The notes: generated from the letters alone by a model not told the origin. Shown: positions 8,362 through 17,372, counted from the stretch's first letter. The stretch: DNA of 64,000 bases from Actinacidiphila oryziradicis (GCF_005047355.1 NZ_SUMC01000006.1:1-64000), one strand, 5' to 3'. Numbers and translations are program-made.

Positions 8362-9135
8362 TCAGACGACCGGGCACATGCCGCCGTCGAGGTTGATGCC
8401 GGTACCGGTGAGGTAGGCGCCGCGCGCGGAGAGGAGGAAAGCGACGAGGTCGGCGAACTCCTCCGCCCGCCCCACGCGGCCGAGCGGGACACCGGAGGAC
8501 AGGGAAGCGTACAGCTCATCAAGGGCGATGCCCTGCTGCTCGGCCTTGCGGACCCACTGGCCGCTCTCGATGAGACCGATGAGCACGGCGTTGACGCGGA
8601 TGTTGTCGGGGCCCAGCTCATTGGAGAGCGCCTTGGTGAGCGCCAGCCCGGCCGCCCGCGACACGGAGGTGGGGGTGGAACCACCGGACGGGGCCTTCGC
8701 CGATACGGCAAGGGTGTTGACGACGCTACCGCCGCCCGCGGCACGCAGGTGGGGCAGCACGAGCCGGGTCGCGCGCACTGCGGCGTGGAGCTTCAGCTGG
8801 AGGTCCTCCTCCCAGACCTCGTCGCTCTGCGCCTCGAAGGGTCCGGCCGCACTGCGGCCCGCGTTGTTGACGAGCGCGTCGATCCGGCCCCACCGCTCGA
8901 CGGCGGCGCCGATGAACCGCTCCAGGTCGGCGGTCCTGGTGACATCAGCGGCGACCCCGATGACATCGGCGCCCGACGCGGCCAGTTCCTTCGCCACCGC
9001 CTCGACCCGCTCCGCGCGGCGCCCGCACAGCGCCACCCGCGCGCCTTCGGCGCCCAGCCGCCGGACCAGCGCTGCTCCGAGCCCGTCGGAGCCGCCGGTG
9101 ACGAGCACCACCTTGTCCTTGAGTTCCAGGTCCAT
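8362..9135 (-). CDS. SDR-family oxidoreductase with altered catalytic motif
   Basis: Start ATG 9135 (MDLELKDKVVLVTGG) has a GGAGGA ribosome-binding site upstream. The 257-residue protein has the Rossmann motif TGGSDGLG near the N-terminus, an NNAG strand and the C-terminal LDGG. The usual catalytic YxxxK position reads TSVSR, so both Tyr and Lys are replaced. Related divergent SDRs with a PTS-x-xR signature exist, so this may be a real subfamily and not damage. It is convergent with the peptidase gene and divergent from the DUF89 gene. Substrate unknown. Confidence 0.82.
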   Translation of the reverse strand: MDLELKDKVVLVTGGSDGLGAALVRRLGAEGARVALCGRRAERVEAVAKELAASGADVIGVAADVTRTADLERFIGAAVERWGRIDALVNNAGRSAAGPFEAQSDEVWEEDLQLKLHAAVRATRLVLPHLRAAGGGSVVNTLAVSAKAPSGGSTPTSVSRAAGLALTKALSNELGPDNIRVNAVLIGLIESGQWVRKAEQQGIALDELYASLSSGVPLGRVGRAEEFADLVAFLLSARGAYLTGTGINLDGGMCPVV

Positions 9136-9235
9136 GCCGCCCACTTCCTCCGCGGATCGATGATCTTCGGCCTCACCGAACTCTATGCCTGTACATAATG
9201 GAGCCGCTGCCCGCGTCCAGTAAGGAGCCCCCGGC

Positions 9236-10330
9236 ATGGCCGACGTCATCGTGAGCAATGTGCCCGGCTCGTTCCCCTGGGGTGTGCTGCACGAACGGCA
9301 TCCGGCCCTGATCGCACGAGTGCGTGATGCCACTCCCTACGGTCCCGGGCGGCGGGGAGCGCTGGACGCTCTGCTCGGGGAGATTGACGGGGCGATAGGG
9401 CCGCTGGCGCCGGGGGCCGCCGACCGGGGAGTGTGGGAGGCCTGGGGCAGCGAGAAGTACGTCGGCCGGCCGTGGGACGAGGTGCCGTTCCTGTGGGCGG
9501 AGAGCTACTTCTACCGCAGGCTGCTCGACGCGGTCGGGTACTTCGGGCCGGGCCCGTGGCGCGGCATCGATCCTTTCGCGCCCTTCAAGGCGGCCGAGCT
9601 GGACGGGCTGGCCCCGCCGGTGGCCGGTCTCGAGGAGCAGGCGCTGCTGCACGCCTCACTGTGGGGCAACCGGGCGGACCTGGGCTTCCGGATCTCCGCC
9701 GGGGAGGCGGGGCTCGGCGAGCGGGTGACGGGCCTGGTCGCGGACGACAGCGCCGGCCTGTGGGCGGTCCTGGACCGGGGCGCGCCGGGGAGGCTGTGCG
9801 TGGTGGCGGACAACGCCGGACCGGAACTGCTGCCGGACCTGCTGCTCGCCGACCAACTGCTGGCCGCGCACCGGGTGTCGGAGGTGCTGCTCCATGTGAA
9901 GCCGTATCCGTACTACGTGTCCGACGCCACGCCCGCCGATGTCATCGCTTGTCTGAGGCGGGCGGGAGAGGCGGGCAAGCGGCTGTGGCAGGCGATGGCC
10001 GACGGCCGCTTCATCGTCCGGGCCCACCCCTTCTCCTGTGCGCCGCTGCCGTACCAGGACATGCCCGACGACCTGCGCGCGGACTTCGGCTCGGCCACGC
10101 TCACGATCATGAAGGGTGATCTCAACTACCGTCGTCTGGTCTGCGACCGCCACTGGGCCGCCACCACGCCCTACGCGACCGTCACCGGCTACTTCCCGGG
10201 GCCGGTCGCCGCGCTGCGCACCCTCAAGTCCGAGGTGGTCGTCGGCCTCGACGAGGCGACCGTGGCCGCCCTGGACGCGGGCGGACAGTCCTGGCGCACC
10301 GCGGGCACCCACGCCCTGATCCAGGTCTGA
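9236..10330 (+). CDS. DUF89/ARMT1-family damage-control phosphatase
   Basis: A 364-residue protein starting at ATG 9236 with an AAGGAG site. Family motifs are VVADNAGPELLPDLLLADQL (the Asp/Asn metal site) and IMKGDLNYRRL. These mark the ARMT1-like domain, a metal-dependent phosphatase family acting on phosphometabolites. Cytoplasmic; the physiological substrate here is not predictable. It stands alone between a divergent SDR gene and a downstream GT39 gene. Confidence 0.85.
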   Translation: MADVIVSNVPGSFPWGVLHERHPALIARVRDATPYGPGRRGALDALLGEIDGAIGPLAPGAADRGVWEAWGSEKYVGRPWDEVPFLWAESYFYRRLLDAVGYFGPGPWRGIDPFAPFKAAELDGLAPPVAGLEEQALLHASLWGNRADLGFRISAGEAGLGERVTGLVADDSAGLWAVLDRGAPGRLCVVADNAGPELLPDLLLADQLLAAHRVSEVLLHVKPYPYYVSDATPADVIACLRRAGEAGKRLWQAMADGRFIVRAHPFSCAPLPYQDMPDDLRADFGSATLTIMKGDLNYRRLVCDRHWAATTPYATVTGYFPGPVAALRTLKSEVVVGLDEATVAALDAGGQSWRTAGTHALIQV

Positions 10331-10426
10331 CCCCGGCCATCCTTTACCGCCCGCTTATCACCGCTCACAGGCGGTGTACAACCGCAGCACACGGTCCGTA
10401 CAGGGCCGCCCGGCACCGTGGGCGGC

Positions 10427-12439
10427 ATGACAACTCTGACGCTCCCGCCGCGTAGCGACACCGGGGCACCTTCGCGGCCCACGACGGACCGGGACCCGCG
10501 CTGGGTGCGTCCGGCGGTGCTCGGCCTGCTGCTCGGCACTCTGGCCCTCTACCTCTGGGATCTCAGCGCCTCGGGCTGGGCCAACTCCTTCTACTCAGCC
10601 GCAGTGCAGGCGGGCAGCGAGAGCTGGAAGGCGTTCTTCTTCGGCTCCTCCGACTCCTCGAACTTCATCACCGTGGACAAGCCGCCGGCCTCGCTCTGGC
10701 CGATGGGCCTCTCGGTGCGCGTCTTCGGCCTGAACTCCTGGGCGATGCTGATCCCGGAGGCGCTGATGGGCGTCGCCGCGGTGGGCGTCCTGTACAAGGC
10801 GGTACGGCGCCGCTTCGGCCCGGGGGCCGGGCTGATCGCGGGGGCGGCACTGGCGCTCACCCCGGTGGCGGCGCTGATGTTCCGCTACAACAACCCCGAG
10901 GCGCTCTTGACACTGCTCATGGTGTGCTCGCTGTATTGCGTGCAGCGCGCCCTGGAGCAGGCCCGCACCAAGTGGCTGCTGCTGGCCGGTGCTTGCATCG
11001 GCTTCGGCTTCCTGACCAAGACCTTCCAGGCGTTCCTGATCCTTCCGGCGCTCACACTGGTCTACGGTCTGTGCGCGCCGACCACGGTGCGCCGCAGGCT
11101 GTGGCAGCTCGCCGCCGCGCTGGGCACGATCATCGTCTCCGGCGGCTGGTGGGTCGCGATCGTCGAGCTGTGGCCGGCGTCGTCCCGCCCTTACATCGGC
11201 GGCTCGCAGGACAACAGCTTCCTGTCGCTGACCTTCGGCTACAACGGCTTCGGGCGGCTCACCGGCAATGAGACCGGCAGCCTGGGCGCCACCGGCAACT
11301 CCAGCCCGACCGGGATCTTCCGGATGTTCACCACCGAGATGGGCGGCGAGATTTCCTGGCTGCTGCCCGCCGCGGTGGTTCTGCTGGCCGCCGGAGTCTG
11401 GCTGACCCGCAAGGGCGAGCGTTCGGCGCTGCTTGTGTGGGGCGGTTCGCTGTTCTGCACGCTGGCTGTGTTCGACTTCATGAGCGGGATCTTCCACGCG
11501 TACTACACCATCGCGATCGCCCCCTATATCGCGGCGGTCGTCGGCATGGGCGCCGGTGCCCTCTGGCAGCGCAGGGGCAGCATCGCCGCCTCCTCGGTGC
11601 TGGGCGGCGCGGTCGCGGTGACCGCGATCTGGTCGTACGTCCTGCTGGGCCGGGTCTCGGGGTACTACCCGTGGCTGCGCTGGGCCGTGCTGGTCGCAGG
11701 GCTGGTCGCCGCCGCGGGGATCGCGGGGGCAGGGCGTCTGGACCGGCGGCTCCGGCTGGCGGCGGTCGCGCTGGCGGTGACCGCCTCACTCGCCGGGCCG
11801 TTCGCGTACACGCTCTCCACCGTGACCACCGCACACGGCGGCGCACTGCCGACAGCAGGCCCGAGTACCAGGGGCGGCATGGGCGGCATGGGCGGCGGAG
11901 GCGGCCGGGGCGGGGCCGGGGGCCCGGGCGGCGCACCCTCGCAGGGCAATGCGCCGGGCAGGACGCAGGGCCAGTCCCAGCAGTCCCAGCAGACCCGCCC
12001 GCAGGGCGGCGGCACGGCGACGACGGGGCAGCCCCCGTCCGGTGGCATGAGTGACAACAGCGCAGGCGTCGGACGCGGCGGCAACACCGCGGCCCTGCTC
12101 AACGGAGTCACCGTCAGCTCCGCGATGACCAAGCTGCTCCAGGCGGACGCCGGGAACTACACCTGGGCCGCCGCGACCGTGGGTTCGACCACCGCCGCCA
12201 GCTACCAGCTCGCGGCCGACGAGCCGGTCATGGCCATCGGCGGCTTCAACGGCACGGACCCGGCCCCGACCCTCGCACAGTTCGAGAAGTACGTGACGGA
12301 AGGCAGGATCCACTACTTCATCTCCTCGGGTTCGAAAAGCGGCAGCGGTACCGCGGCCCAGATCACCACGTGGGTCGCCGCGCACTACACCGAGAAGACG
12401 GTGGGCAGCACGACCGTCTACGACCTCACCGTGAGCTGA
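10427..12439 (+). CDS. GT39-type multispanning glycosyltransferase
   Basis: A 670-residue integral membrane protein (ATG 10427; a GTG three codons earlier is also possible). It has an ArnT/PMT-like N-terminus with VDKPPASLW, the conserved acidic/aromatic loop after the first TM, and about ten further TM segments. Near residues 480-560 lies a low-complexity linker rich in Gly/Met and then Gln/Thr. The C-terminus is a soluble ~110-residue domain of the type seen in YkcA/B-like transferases. Such enzymes move sugars from polyprenyl phosphate donors to extracytoplasmic acceptors. No partner genes are adjacent, so the acceptor is unknown. Confidence 0.85.
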   Translation: MTTLTLPPRSDTGAPSRPTTDRDPRWVRPAVLGLLLGTLALYLWDLSASGWANSFYSAAVQAGSESWKAFFFGSSDSSNFITVDKPPASLWPMGLSVRVFGLNSWAMLIPEALMGVAAVGVLYKAVRRRFGPGAGLIAGAALALTPVAALMFRYNNPEALLTLLMVCSLYCVQRALEQARTKWLLLAGACIGFGFLTKTFQAFLILPALTLVYGLCAPTTVRRRLWQLAAALGTIIVSGGWWVAIVELWPASSRPYIGGSQDNSFLSLTFGYNGFGRLTGNETGSLGATGNSSPTGIFRMFTTEMGGEISWLLPAAVVLLAAGVWLTRKGERSALLVWGGSLFCTLAVFDFMSGIFHAYYTIAIAPYIAAVVGMGAGALWQRRGSIAASSVLGGAVAVTAIWSYVLLGRVSGYYPWLRWAVLVAGLVAAAGIAGAGRLDRRLRLAAVALAVTASLAGPFAYTLSTVTTAHGGALPTAGPSTRGGMGGMGGGGGRGGAGGPGGAPSQGNAPGRTQGQSQQSQQTRPQGGGTATTGQPPSGGMSDNSAGVGRGGNTAALLNGVTVSSAMTKLLQADAGNYTWAAATVGSTTAASYQLAADEPVMAIGGFNGTDPAPTLAQFEKYVTEGRIHYFISSGSKSGSGTAAQITTWVAAHYTEKTVGSTTVYDLTVS

Positions 12440-12509
12440 CGAACGGCGGCTGTCAGTGGCCGGTGCAAGACTGAGGATGACCGCGAGAGATGTGTCAAAG
12501 GAGACCGTC

Positions 12510-13295
12510 ATGCTCACCACTCAGTACGCCCCCGGCGCTCCCGACTGGCTTGATCTGGGAAGCCGTGACATCGATGTGTCCGTGGCCTTCTACTCGGGGC
12601 TGTTCGGCTGGGACTTCCAGTCGGCCGGTCCCGAGGCGGGGGGCTACGGCATGTTCCAACTCGATGGGAAGACTGTCGCCGCCGTCGGCCCGCTGACGCA
12701 GGAGGGCACGCGCCCGGCCTGGACGATCTACTTCCACACGCCCGACGCTGATACCACCGTCAAACTCGTCGAACGGGCAGGCGGCACCGTGCGCATGGAG
12801 CCGTTCGACGTCTTCACCGCCGGCCGGATGGCCGGTTTCACCGACCCGGCCGGCGCGGAGTTCGCGGTGTGGCAGCCCGGTGACAACAAGGGCCTGGAGA
12901 AGGTCGGCGAACCGGGCTCGCTGTGCTGGACCGAGCTCCACACCACGGACGTCACCAGGGCCCGCGGCTTCTACAAGTCGGTCTTCGACTGGGACGCCGA
13001 GGATGCGTCCTTCCCCGGCGGCACCTACATCGTGTTGTCGACGTCCGGCGGCGGGCAGGAAGGCTCCTTCGGCGGCATGGTCCAGCTCAATGACGAGCAC
13101 ATCGCCGCCGGTGCGACCGTGCACTGGCACCCGTACTTCGCCGTGACCGACGTCGACGCGGTCGTTGAGAAGACGCGGCAGCTCGGCGGCTCCGTCATCT
13201 TCCCCGCCGACGATCTGGAAGGCGTCGGCCGCCTCGCCCAGCTCGCGGACTCACAGGGAGCGGTATTCGCGGTTCTCCACCCTGCCGTGCCCTGA
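12510..13295 (+). CDS. Two-domain VOC-superfamily protein
   Basis: Start set at ATG 12510 (MLTTQYAPGAPDW), seven bases after AAAGGAGA. There are two glyoxalase/bleomycin-resistance-like modules. The first begins WLDLGSRDIDVSVAFYSGLFG, here quoted only in part because the family signature is FYxxxFGW, and the second is WTELHTTDVTRARGFYK. Each is about 120 residues, giving one paired betaalphabetabetabeta dimer in a single chain of 261 residues. This architecture is common in Streptomyces, usually of unknown substrate. Cytoplasmic and monocistronic. Confidence 0.85.
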   Translation: MLTTQYAPGAPDWLDLGSRDIDVSVAFYSGLFGWDFQSAGPEAGGYGMFQLDGKTVAAVGPLTQEGTRPAWTIYFHTPDADTTVKLVERAGGTVRMEPFDVFTAGRMAGFTDPAGAEFAVWQPGDNKGLEKVGEPGSLCWTELHTTDVTRARGFYKSVFDWDAEDASFPGGTYIVLSTSGGGQEGSFGGMVQLNDEHIAAGATVHWHPYFAVTDVDAVVEKTRQLGGSVIFPADDLEGVGRLAQLADSQGAVFAVLHPAVP

Positions 13296-13401
13296 CGGCC
13301 GCGCTCAGCCGCCGGGGGCTCCCCGGGCCCGTCCGGCGATCGGGGCCGAAGGGCCGGTCCGGTGTTGGGGACACCTCCCGTACAGACCGTAGGCTGCGGA
13401 T

Positions 13402-13854
13402 ATGCACGGGATGACCTTGGTTCAGGTGGAGGCGCTGGCCCGCCTCGCCCACGCCGCACAGGTCGACGAGGCGGGCCGGCCCTACACCGAGCATCTGGGC
13501 GCGGTCGTCATGGGAGTGGCCGATCGCGGCGGATCCTACGAGCAGATCGCCGCCGCATGGCTGCATGAAGCCGTCGAGGACGGTGTGCTCTCCGAGCAGT
13601 GGCTCGCGGGCGCCGCCCTGCCCCAGTCCGTCAAGGACATGATCCGGGCCCTGATCGAGCGCCCGGGGGAGCCGCTGGAGGAGTACGCCGCCCGCATACT
13701 GGCCACCCCCGGTGCGCTGCTGGTCAAGGAGTCCGACCTCGCCCACCAGTCGGACCCCCGCCGCCTGGCCCTCCTGTCCCCGGCCGCCCGGGACCGGCTG
13801 ACAGCCAAGTACGCCCACATCCGAGGACTCCTCGAACTGCCCACACCGGGCTGA
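13402..13854 (+). CDS. HD-domain (RelA-hydrolase-like) small protein
   Basis: A 150-residue protein starting at ATG 13402; ATG 13411 is an alternative. It carries the pattern of small HD phosphohydrolase-like proteins: RLAHAAQVDEAGRPYTEHL, then AAAWLHEAVEDG with the HE/ED metal-type pair, and KESDLAHQSDP. The family resembles the hydrolase half of SpoT/Rel but is much shorter. It may act on a nucleotide, although no substrate can be assigned. It is followed by a frameshifted remnant. Confidence 0.75.
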   Translation: MHGMTLVQVEALARLAHAAQVDEAGRPYTEHLGAVVMGVADRGGSYEQIAAAWLHEAVEDGVLSEQWLAGAALPQSVKDMIRALIERPGEPLEEYAARILATPGALLVKESDLAHQSDPRRLALLSPAARDRLTAKYAHIRGLLELPTPG

Positions 13855-13860
13855 GCATCG

Positions 13861-14039
13861 CTCAACGCCGAACAGAACGCCGCAGTCGCCCGCGCCGACC
13901 GATGGGGCATCTTCGTCGGCGAATGGGCCCCACCCTCTTCGTGCTCGGGCTGGCGCTCTCCCGGTTCGAGCAGCAGGACGGGACGCTGCAAGAAGGTGTG
14001 CGGCACCCGCACGAGGCGAAAGCGGCAGCGGCGTCGTAA
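13861..14039 (+). pseudogene. Frameshifted remnant of a small Streptomyces hypothetical
   Basis: One frame reads LNAEQNAAVARADRWGIFVG then EWAPP. The next frame continues naturally from about 13930 as PTLFVLGLALSRFEQQ. The two pieces join into the C-terminal signature of a small actinobacterial hypothetical family (EWAPPTFF-x-LG-like), so a one-base indel is likely. No upstream part is present. The rest to 14135 holds nothing recognisable. Confidence 0.4.
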
Positions 14040-14135
14040 CACCGAGGGAAGACCCCGCCCGGACGGAGCCCAACGGGGGGCTGACCACTGATCCGGGATC
14101 AACTGGCACGCAGTCACTGGCGGGCCGAGGAAGGT

Positions 14136-15047
14136 CTATTCCGGGGGAGTCGGCGTGTCGTGGTTCTGGAACATCGCCTGGATGTCGATCTCCAGCTGGA
14201 TCGTCGGACCGACGATGGCTATGCCGCGGGCCAGCATGTTCCGCCAGTTCAGCGTGTAGTCCTCGCGGTGCAGCTCGGTCTTGGCCAGCGCCGCGCACCG
14301 CAGCTCCTCCTCGTAACCGCCGTTGGCGATCCCGAGATAGGTGGTGTCCAGCGCGACGGAACGGCTGACGCCGTGCATGGTCAGGTGGCCCTGGACGGCC
14401 CACTTGGAGCCGTTGCGATGCACAAAGCGGTCGCTGGCGAAGCGGACGAAGGGGTAGTTGTCGACATCGAGGAAGTCTGCGGAACGCAGGTGGTTGTCAC
14501 GCGTCTTGTTGCCGGTGGTGATGCTGGCTGCGTCGATGGTGACCTCGACATGCGAGTCCTCCATACGCTCGGCGATGAAGATACCGCCGTTGAACTTCTC
14601 GAACCGGCCGTGCACATTGGCCATCCCGACATGCTTGGCGATGAACCGGATCGCGGTGTGCGGCGGGTCGAAGAGCCAGGTCCCGGGTGCGGGCAGCTGC
14701 TGCTGCGGGGACGGGGCCAACTGCACCCGGCCAATGGGGGACTGGAGCCCCTCCGCTATCTCGACGGTGCCGCGATAGGGCTGGAGGCTGTCAGCGGTGA
14801 TCAGTACGGTGTACTGGCCGGGCGGAAGGGTTGCCAGGAAGGTGCCGTACGGGTCGCTGGTGCACTTCACCAAGGTGCGGGCGCTGCCCATTTCGGTCAC
14901 CGTGATCTCGGCGCCGCCCATTGGGTGGCCGATGGGGTCCACGACCTGGCAGCTCACAAGGCCCGCACCGGGGACGATAGGTGGCACCATCGCTCCGTCG
15001 ATGCCGCTGCTCTTCGACCGACTGCGCCGCAGTAGCGCGAAACCCAT
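14136..15047 (-). CDS. YceI-like protein with N-terminal carboxypeptidase-regulatory-like domain
   Basis: A 303-residue protein. Residues ~25-110 look like a transthyretin/carboxypeptidase regulatory-like beta-sandwich (VVDPIGHPMGGAEITV, LPPGQYTVLI). Residues ~120-300 are a YceI lipocalin-like domain (WLFDPPHTAIRFIAKH, FLDVDNYPFVRF, GHLTMHGVSRSVALD). YceI proteins bind polyisoprenoids. There is no signal peptide; the N-terminus is basic (FALLRRSRSK), so it is probably cytoplasmic or membrane-associated. The fusion of the two beta domains is found in actinobacteria. Confidence 0.85.
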   Translation of the reverse strand: MGFALLRRSRSKSSGIDGAMVPPIVPGAGLVSCQVVDPIGHPMGGAEITVTEMGSARTLVKCTSDPYGTFLATLPPGQYTVLITADSLQPYRGTVEIAEGLQSPIGRVQLAPSPQQQLPAPGTWLFDPPHTAIRFIAKHVGMANVHGRFEKFNGGIFIAERMEDSHVEVTIDAASITTGNKTRDNHLRSADFLDVDNYPFVRFASDRFVHRNGSKWAVQGHLTMHGVSRSVALDTTYLGIANGGYEEELRCAALAKTELHREDYTLNWRNMLARGIAIVGPTIQLEIDIQAMFQNHDTPTPPE

Positions 15048-15217
15048 TGCCGCTCACCTTTGTCCAGTTGCGAAAGAGGAATATTTGATTCAGTAGCCTA
15101 GATGGTTGTGTCGTACAGCCGCCAGTCGCGGTCAATCCGTGGGCAGCCGGGCCCGCATGGTTCTGTCGTCCGGCCAGACCGGGCCGCCGCGCCACGACCC
15201 CGGCTACCCTCGGATCC

Positions 15218-15715
15218 GTGACAGTCATCGAGACCGAACGCCTCCGGCTGCGCCCGCTCACGCTGGACGACGCGGACGCGCTCTACGAACTCCACCAGGA
15301 CGAACGGGTGAACCGCTTCGTCGGTTCCCCCACCCGCGCCGAGACCCTGGAGCGGCTCGACGCGATCGAGGAGCAGTGGAAGACCCGGGGCCACGGCCTG
15401 TGCGCCGTGGAGCTGAAGTCGACCGGAGAATTCATCGGCCGTTCAGGTCTGAAGTACTGGGAGCAGTTCGGTGAGGTCGAGACCGGCTGGACCTTCCGCG
15501 CGGAGAGCTGGGGGCACGGCTACGCCACCGAGGCCGGCCGCGCAGCCGTCGCCTGGGGTTTCGCGAATCTGGACCTCGGTTACATCACGGCCATGATCCG
15601 GCCCGGGAACACCCCGTCGGTGCAAGTCGCCGAACGCCTCGGCTTCGCGCCGCGCCGCGAGGACGTGCTCTTCGGCAACCCCATCACCATTTACGCGATC
15701 AACCGCTCGGCGTAG
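15218..15715 (+). CDS. GNAT N-acetyltransferase (RimJ/RimL-type)
   Basis: A 165-residue protein starting at GTG 15218 ([15 protein letters not shown]). It has the family N-terminus [15 protein letters not shown], the acetyl-CoA loop region [15 protein letters not shown], and the C-terminal [16 protein letters not shown] (N-x-x-S-x-x-x-x-x-x-LGF motif). It probably acetylates an alpha-amine or small molecule; the target is unknown. Its end overlaps by 17 bases the tail of the ABC-transporter remnant on the other strand. Confidence 0.88.
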   Translation: MTVIETERLRLRPLTLDDADALYELHQDERVNRFVGSPTRAETLERLDAIEEQWKTRGHGLCAVELKSTGEFIGRSGLKYWEQFGEVETGWTFRAESWGHGYATEAGRAAVAWGFANLDLGYITAMIRPGNTPSVQVAERLGFAPRREDVLFGNPITIYAINRSA

Positions 15716-15980
15716 CCGCTCCGTACGCCGTGGCCTGGATGCCGTACAGATCCGCGTACCGCCCGCCGGAGGCCAACAGCGCGCTGTGGCTGCCCGACTC
15801 GACAATCCGTCCCTTGTCCAGGACGAGGATCAAGTCGGCGTCCGGCACGGCCGAAAAGCGGTGCGAGACGATCACGGCGACCGCGCCGGTGCGGGCCGCG
15901 AGGTGTCGGGCGCGGGCCATGCAGCGCTGGAAGATGGTCTGCTCGCTGGGCGCGTCCTGGCCGCCGGACGGGCGGACAGG
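15699..15980 (-). pseudogene. Remnant of an ABC transporter ATPase with internal deletion
   Basis: A minus-strand frame reads SGGQ followed at once by [11 protein letters not shown] and then [20 protein letters not shown] and a YADLYGIQA tail. In intact multidrug-type ABC ATPases about 25 residues containing Walker B and the catalytic Glu separate the SGGQ signature from LDAPSEQ. Here they are missing, and a TAG lies just upstream of SGGQ. The Walker A half and any membrane domain are absent. It is a doubly damaged fragment bordered by a probable insertion-sequence end. Confidence 0.65.
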
Positions 15981-15981
15981 C

Positions 15982-16112
15982 TAAACGCCTCACAGAGCGC
16001 AGGTAAGACCAGGACGAAAGTCCCGGCACAGCGCGTTGAAGCAGGAAGCCGCCCAGACGGTCACAAGACCGTGGCAGGAGTCCCCGGCCCTTAGACTGGG
16101 GAGTACGTCAAC
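15982..16112 (+). mobile_element. Probable right end of an IS200/IS605-type (TnpB/omega-RNA) element
   Basis: The stretch contains GTTGAAGCAGGAAGCC and ends with a hairpin-like CCCCGGCCCTTAGACTGGGG followed by AGTACGTCAA. These features resemble the 3' omega-RNA/right-end region of IS200/IS605-family elements in actinobacteria. No tnpB or tnpA ORF remains in the window, so this would be a solo end left by deletion. Its junction coincides with the loss of the upstream part of the ABC-transporter remnant. Assignment is from motif memory only. Confidence 0.4.
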
Positions 16113-16198
16113 TGTGAAGCCTCCGACACGGGCGCCGGGGCCGATCCGCGGAACGACTGCTGCCCTTCCTGCTCAGCCCCCGATCCAAGGAATTGCTC

Positions 16199-16690
16199 AT
16201 GGCCAAGACTCCCGAGGCCGGCACCACAGCCCCCGACTTCACACTGCCCGGTCTGGTCCTCGGCTCCGACGGCGAAGTCACACGAGGCAGTTACACGCTC
16301 TCCGAGCAGCGAGGCAATCCGCTGGTCCTGGTCTTCTACCCCGGTGACGACACCGCCGTGTGCACCAAGCAGCTCTGCTCATACACCTCTGACCTGGACC
16401 GTTTCAAGGATCTCGGCGCCACAGTCTGGGGCATCAGCCCGCAGGACCTCGACAGCCACGAGGCCTTCGCCCGCAAGTACGACCTCGGATTCCCGCTGCT
16501 CGCCGACACCGACCGTGCGGTGGCGAAGGCGTACGGCATCGCCATCATGGGCCTCGGACTGCGGCGTTCGGTCTTCATTCTCGACGCCGACGGATCCGTG
16601 AGCTGGAAGCATGTCGCCCTGGCAGGGCTGACGTTCCAGAACACCGACACCCTCACTCAGCAGCTCTCGTCAATCGCCGGAAGGGCCTGA
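16199..16690 (+). CDS. bcp: Peroxiredoxin, BCP/PrxQ type
   Basis: A 163-residue thiol peroxidase starting at ATG 16199, five bases after AAGGAA. The peroxidatic site is FYPGDDTAVCTKQLC, with Cys55 peroxidatic and Cys60 resolving: the five-residue spacing of atypical two-Cys PrxQ proteins. It reduces H2O2 and alkyl hydroperoxides in the cytoplasm using thioredoxin-like donors. Its last 21 bases overlap the end of the convergent TetR gene. Confidence 0.9.
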   Translation: MAKTPEAGTTAPDFTLPGLVLGSDGEVTRGSYTLSEQRGNPLVLVFYPGDDTAVCTKQLCSYTSDLDRFKDLGATVWGISPQDLDSHEAFARKYDLGFPLLADTDRAVAKAYGIAIMGLGLRRSVFILDADGSVSWKHVALAGLTFQNTDTLTQQLSSIAGRA

Positions 16691-17317
16691 GGCGGCAAGC
16701 CACTGAAGCCGGCCGAGGTATATCAGCCGTAGCTGACTGCGGGCCCGGTGTGCGATCCGGTCCTCGGTGCCGGGGTCGTCCGCCGCGGCCTCCATGAAGG
16801 CCGTGGCCGTCGTGACCATGAGGTCGACATATGTCTCGGCGAGCATCCTCATGTCCTCAGGGCTCCAGCCCTCCGATACGGGCTGGGCGCCGAGGGCGGC
16901 GGCCACCTCCTGGGCGAACAGCCCGAATTCGGCGGCTATCGAGTCACGTACCACCCGCACACCACCGTGCCGTTCCCGTGCGATGAAGCGGAAGTGCGCA
17001 CGGTGCTCGCTCACATGGCGGGCGATCAGCTGGATTGTGCGGTCGATCATCCGCTCGGCGCCGTCCTGCTCGGCCAGGACGGCCTTGATCATCGAGTGCA
17101 GGCTCCCCAGGGACTCCTCGACCAGCGCGACACCGAGATCCCCCATGTCGCGGAAGTGCCGGTAGAAGCCGGCCGGGGCCACGCCCACCGCCCGGGTGAC
17201 CTCGCGCAGGCCCAGGCTGCTCAGACTCTGGTCTTCGAGCAGGGCCAGACCGGCGTTCAGAAGGGCTTGGCGGGTCTGTTGCTTCTGGGCCTGGCGTGCT
17301 CCGAGGGTGTGACTCAT
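16670..17317 (-). CDS. TetR-family regulator
   Basis: A 215-residue TetR repressor: HTH near residues 25-60 (LREVTRAVGVAPAGFYRHF) and a C-terminal all-alpha ligand/dimer domain containing RFIARERHGG. It is divergent from two small membrane-protein genes. A 30-bp near-perfect palindrome lies in the shared intergenic region, so autoregulation and control of those genes are likely. The ligand is unknown; FabR/DesT-like lipid sensors have similar lengths. Confidence 0.88.
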   Translation of the reverse strand: MSHTLGARQAQKQQTRQALLNAGLALLEDQSLSSLGLREVTRAVGVAPAGFYRHFRDMGDLGVALVEESLGSLHSMIKAVLAEQDGAERMIDRTIQLIARHVSEHRAHFRFIARERHGGVRVVRDSIAAEFGLFAQEVAAALGAQPVSEGWSPEDMRMLAETYVDLMVTTATAFMEAAADDPGTEDRIAHRARSQLRLIYLGRLQWLAASGPSGD

Positions 17318-17372
17318 GTCATCCAGTAAACAGCCGTTCGCTGAAACGCGCGAACGTTAGGATGACGGAGTC

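Noticed and set aside
11869-12050. Short tandem-like GGCATG and CAGTCC repeats inside the GT39 gene
   Set aside because: They encode a low-complexity Gly/Met and Gln linker in frame; coding composition, not a separate repeat element.
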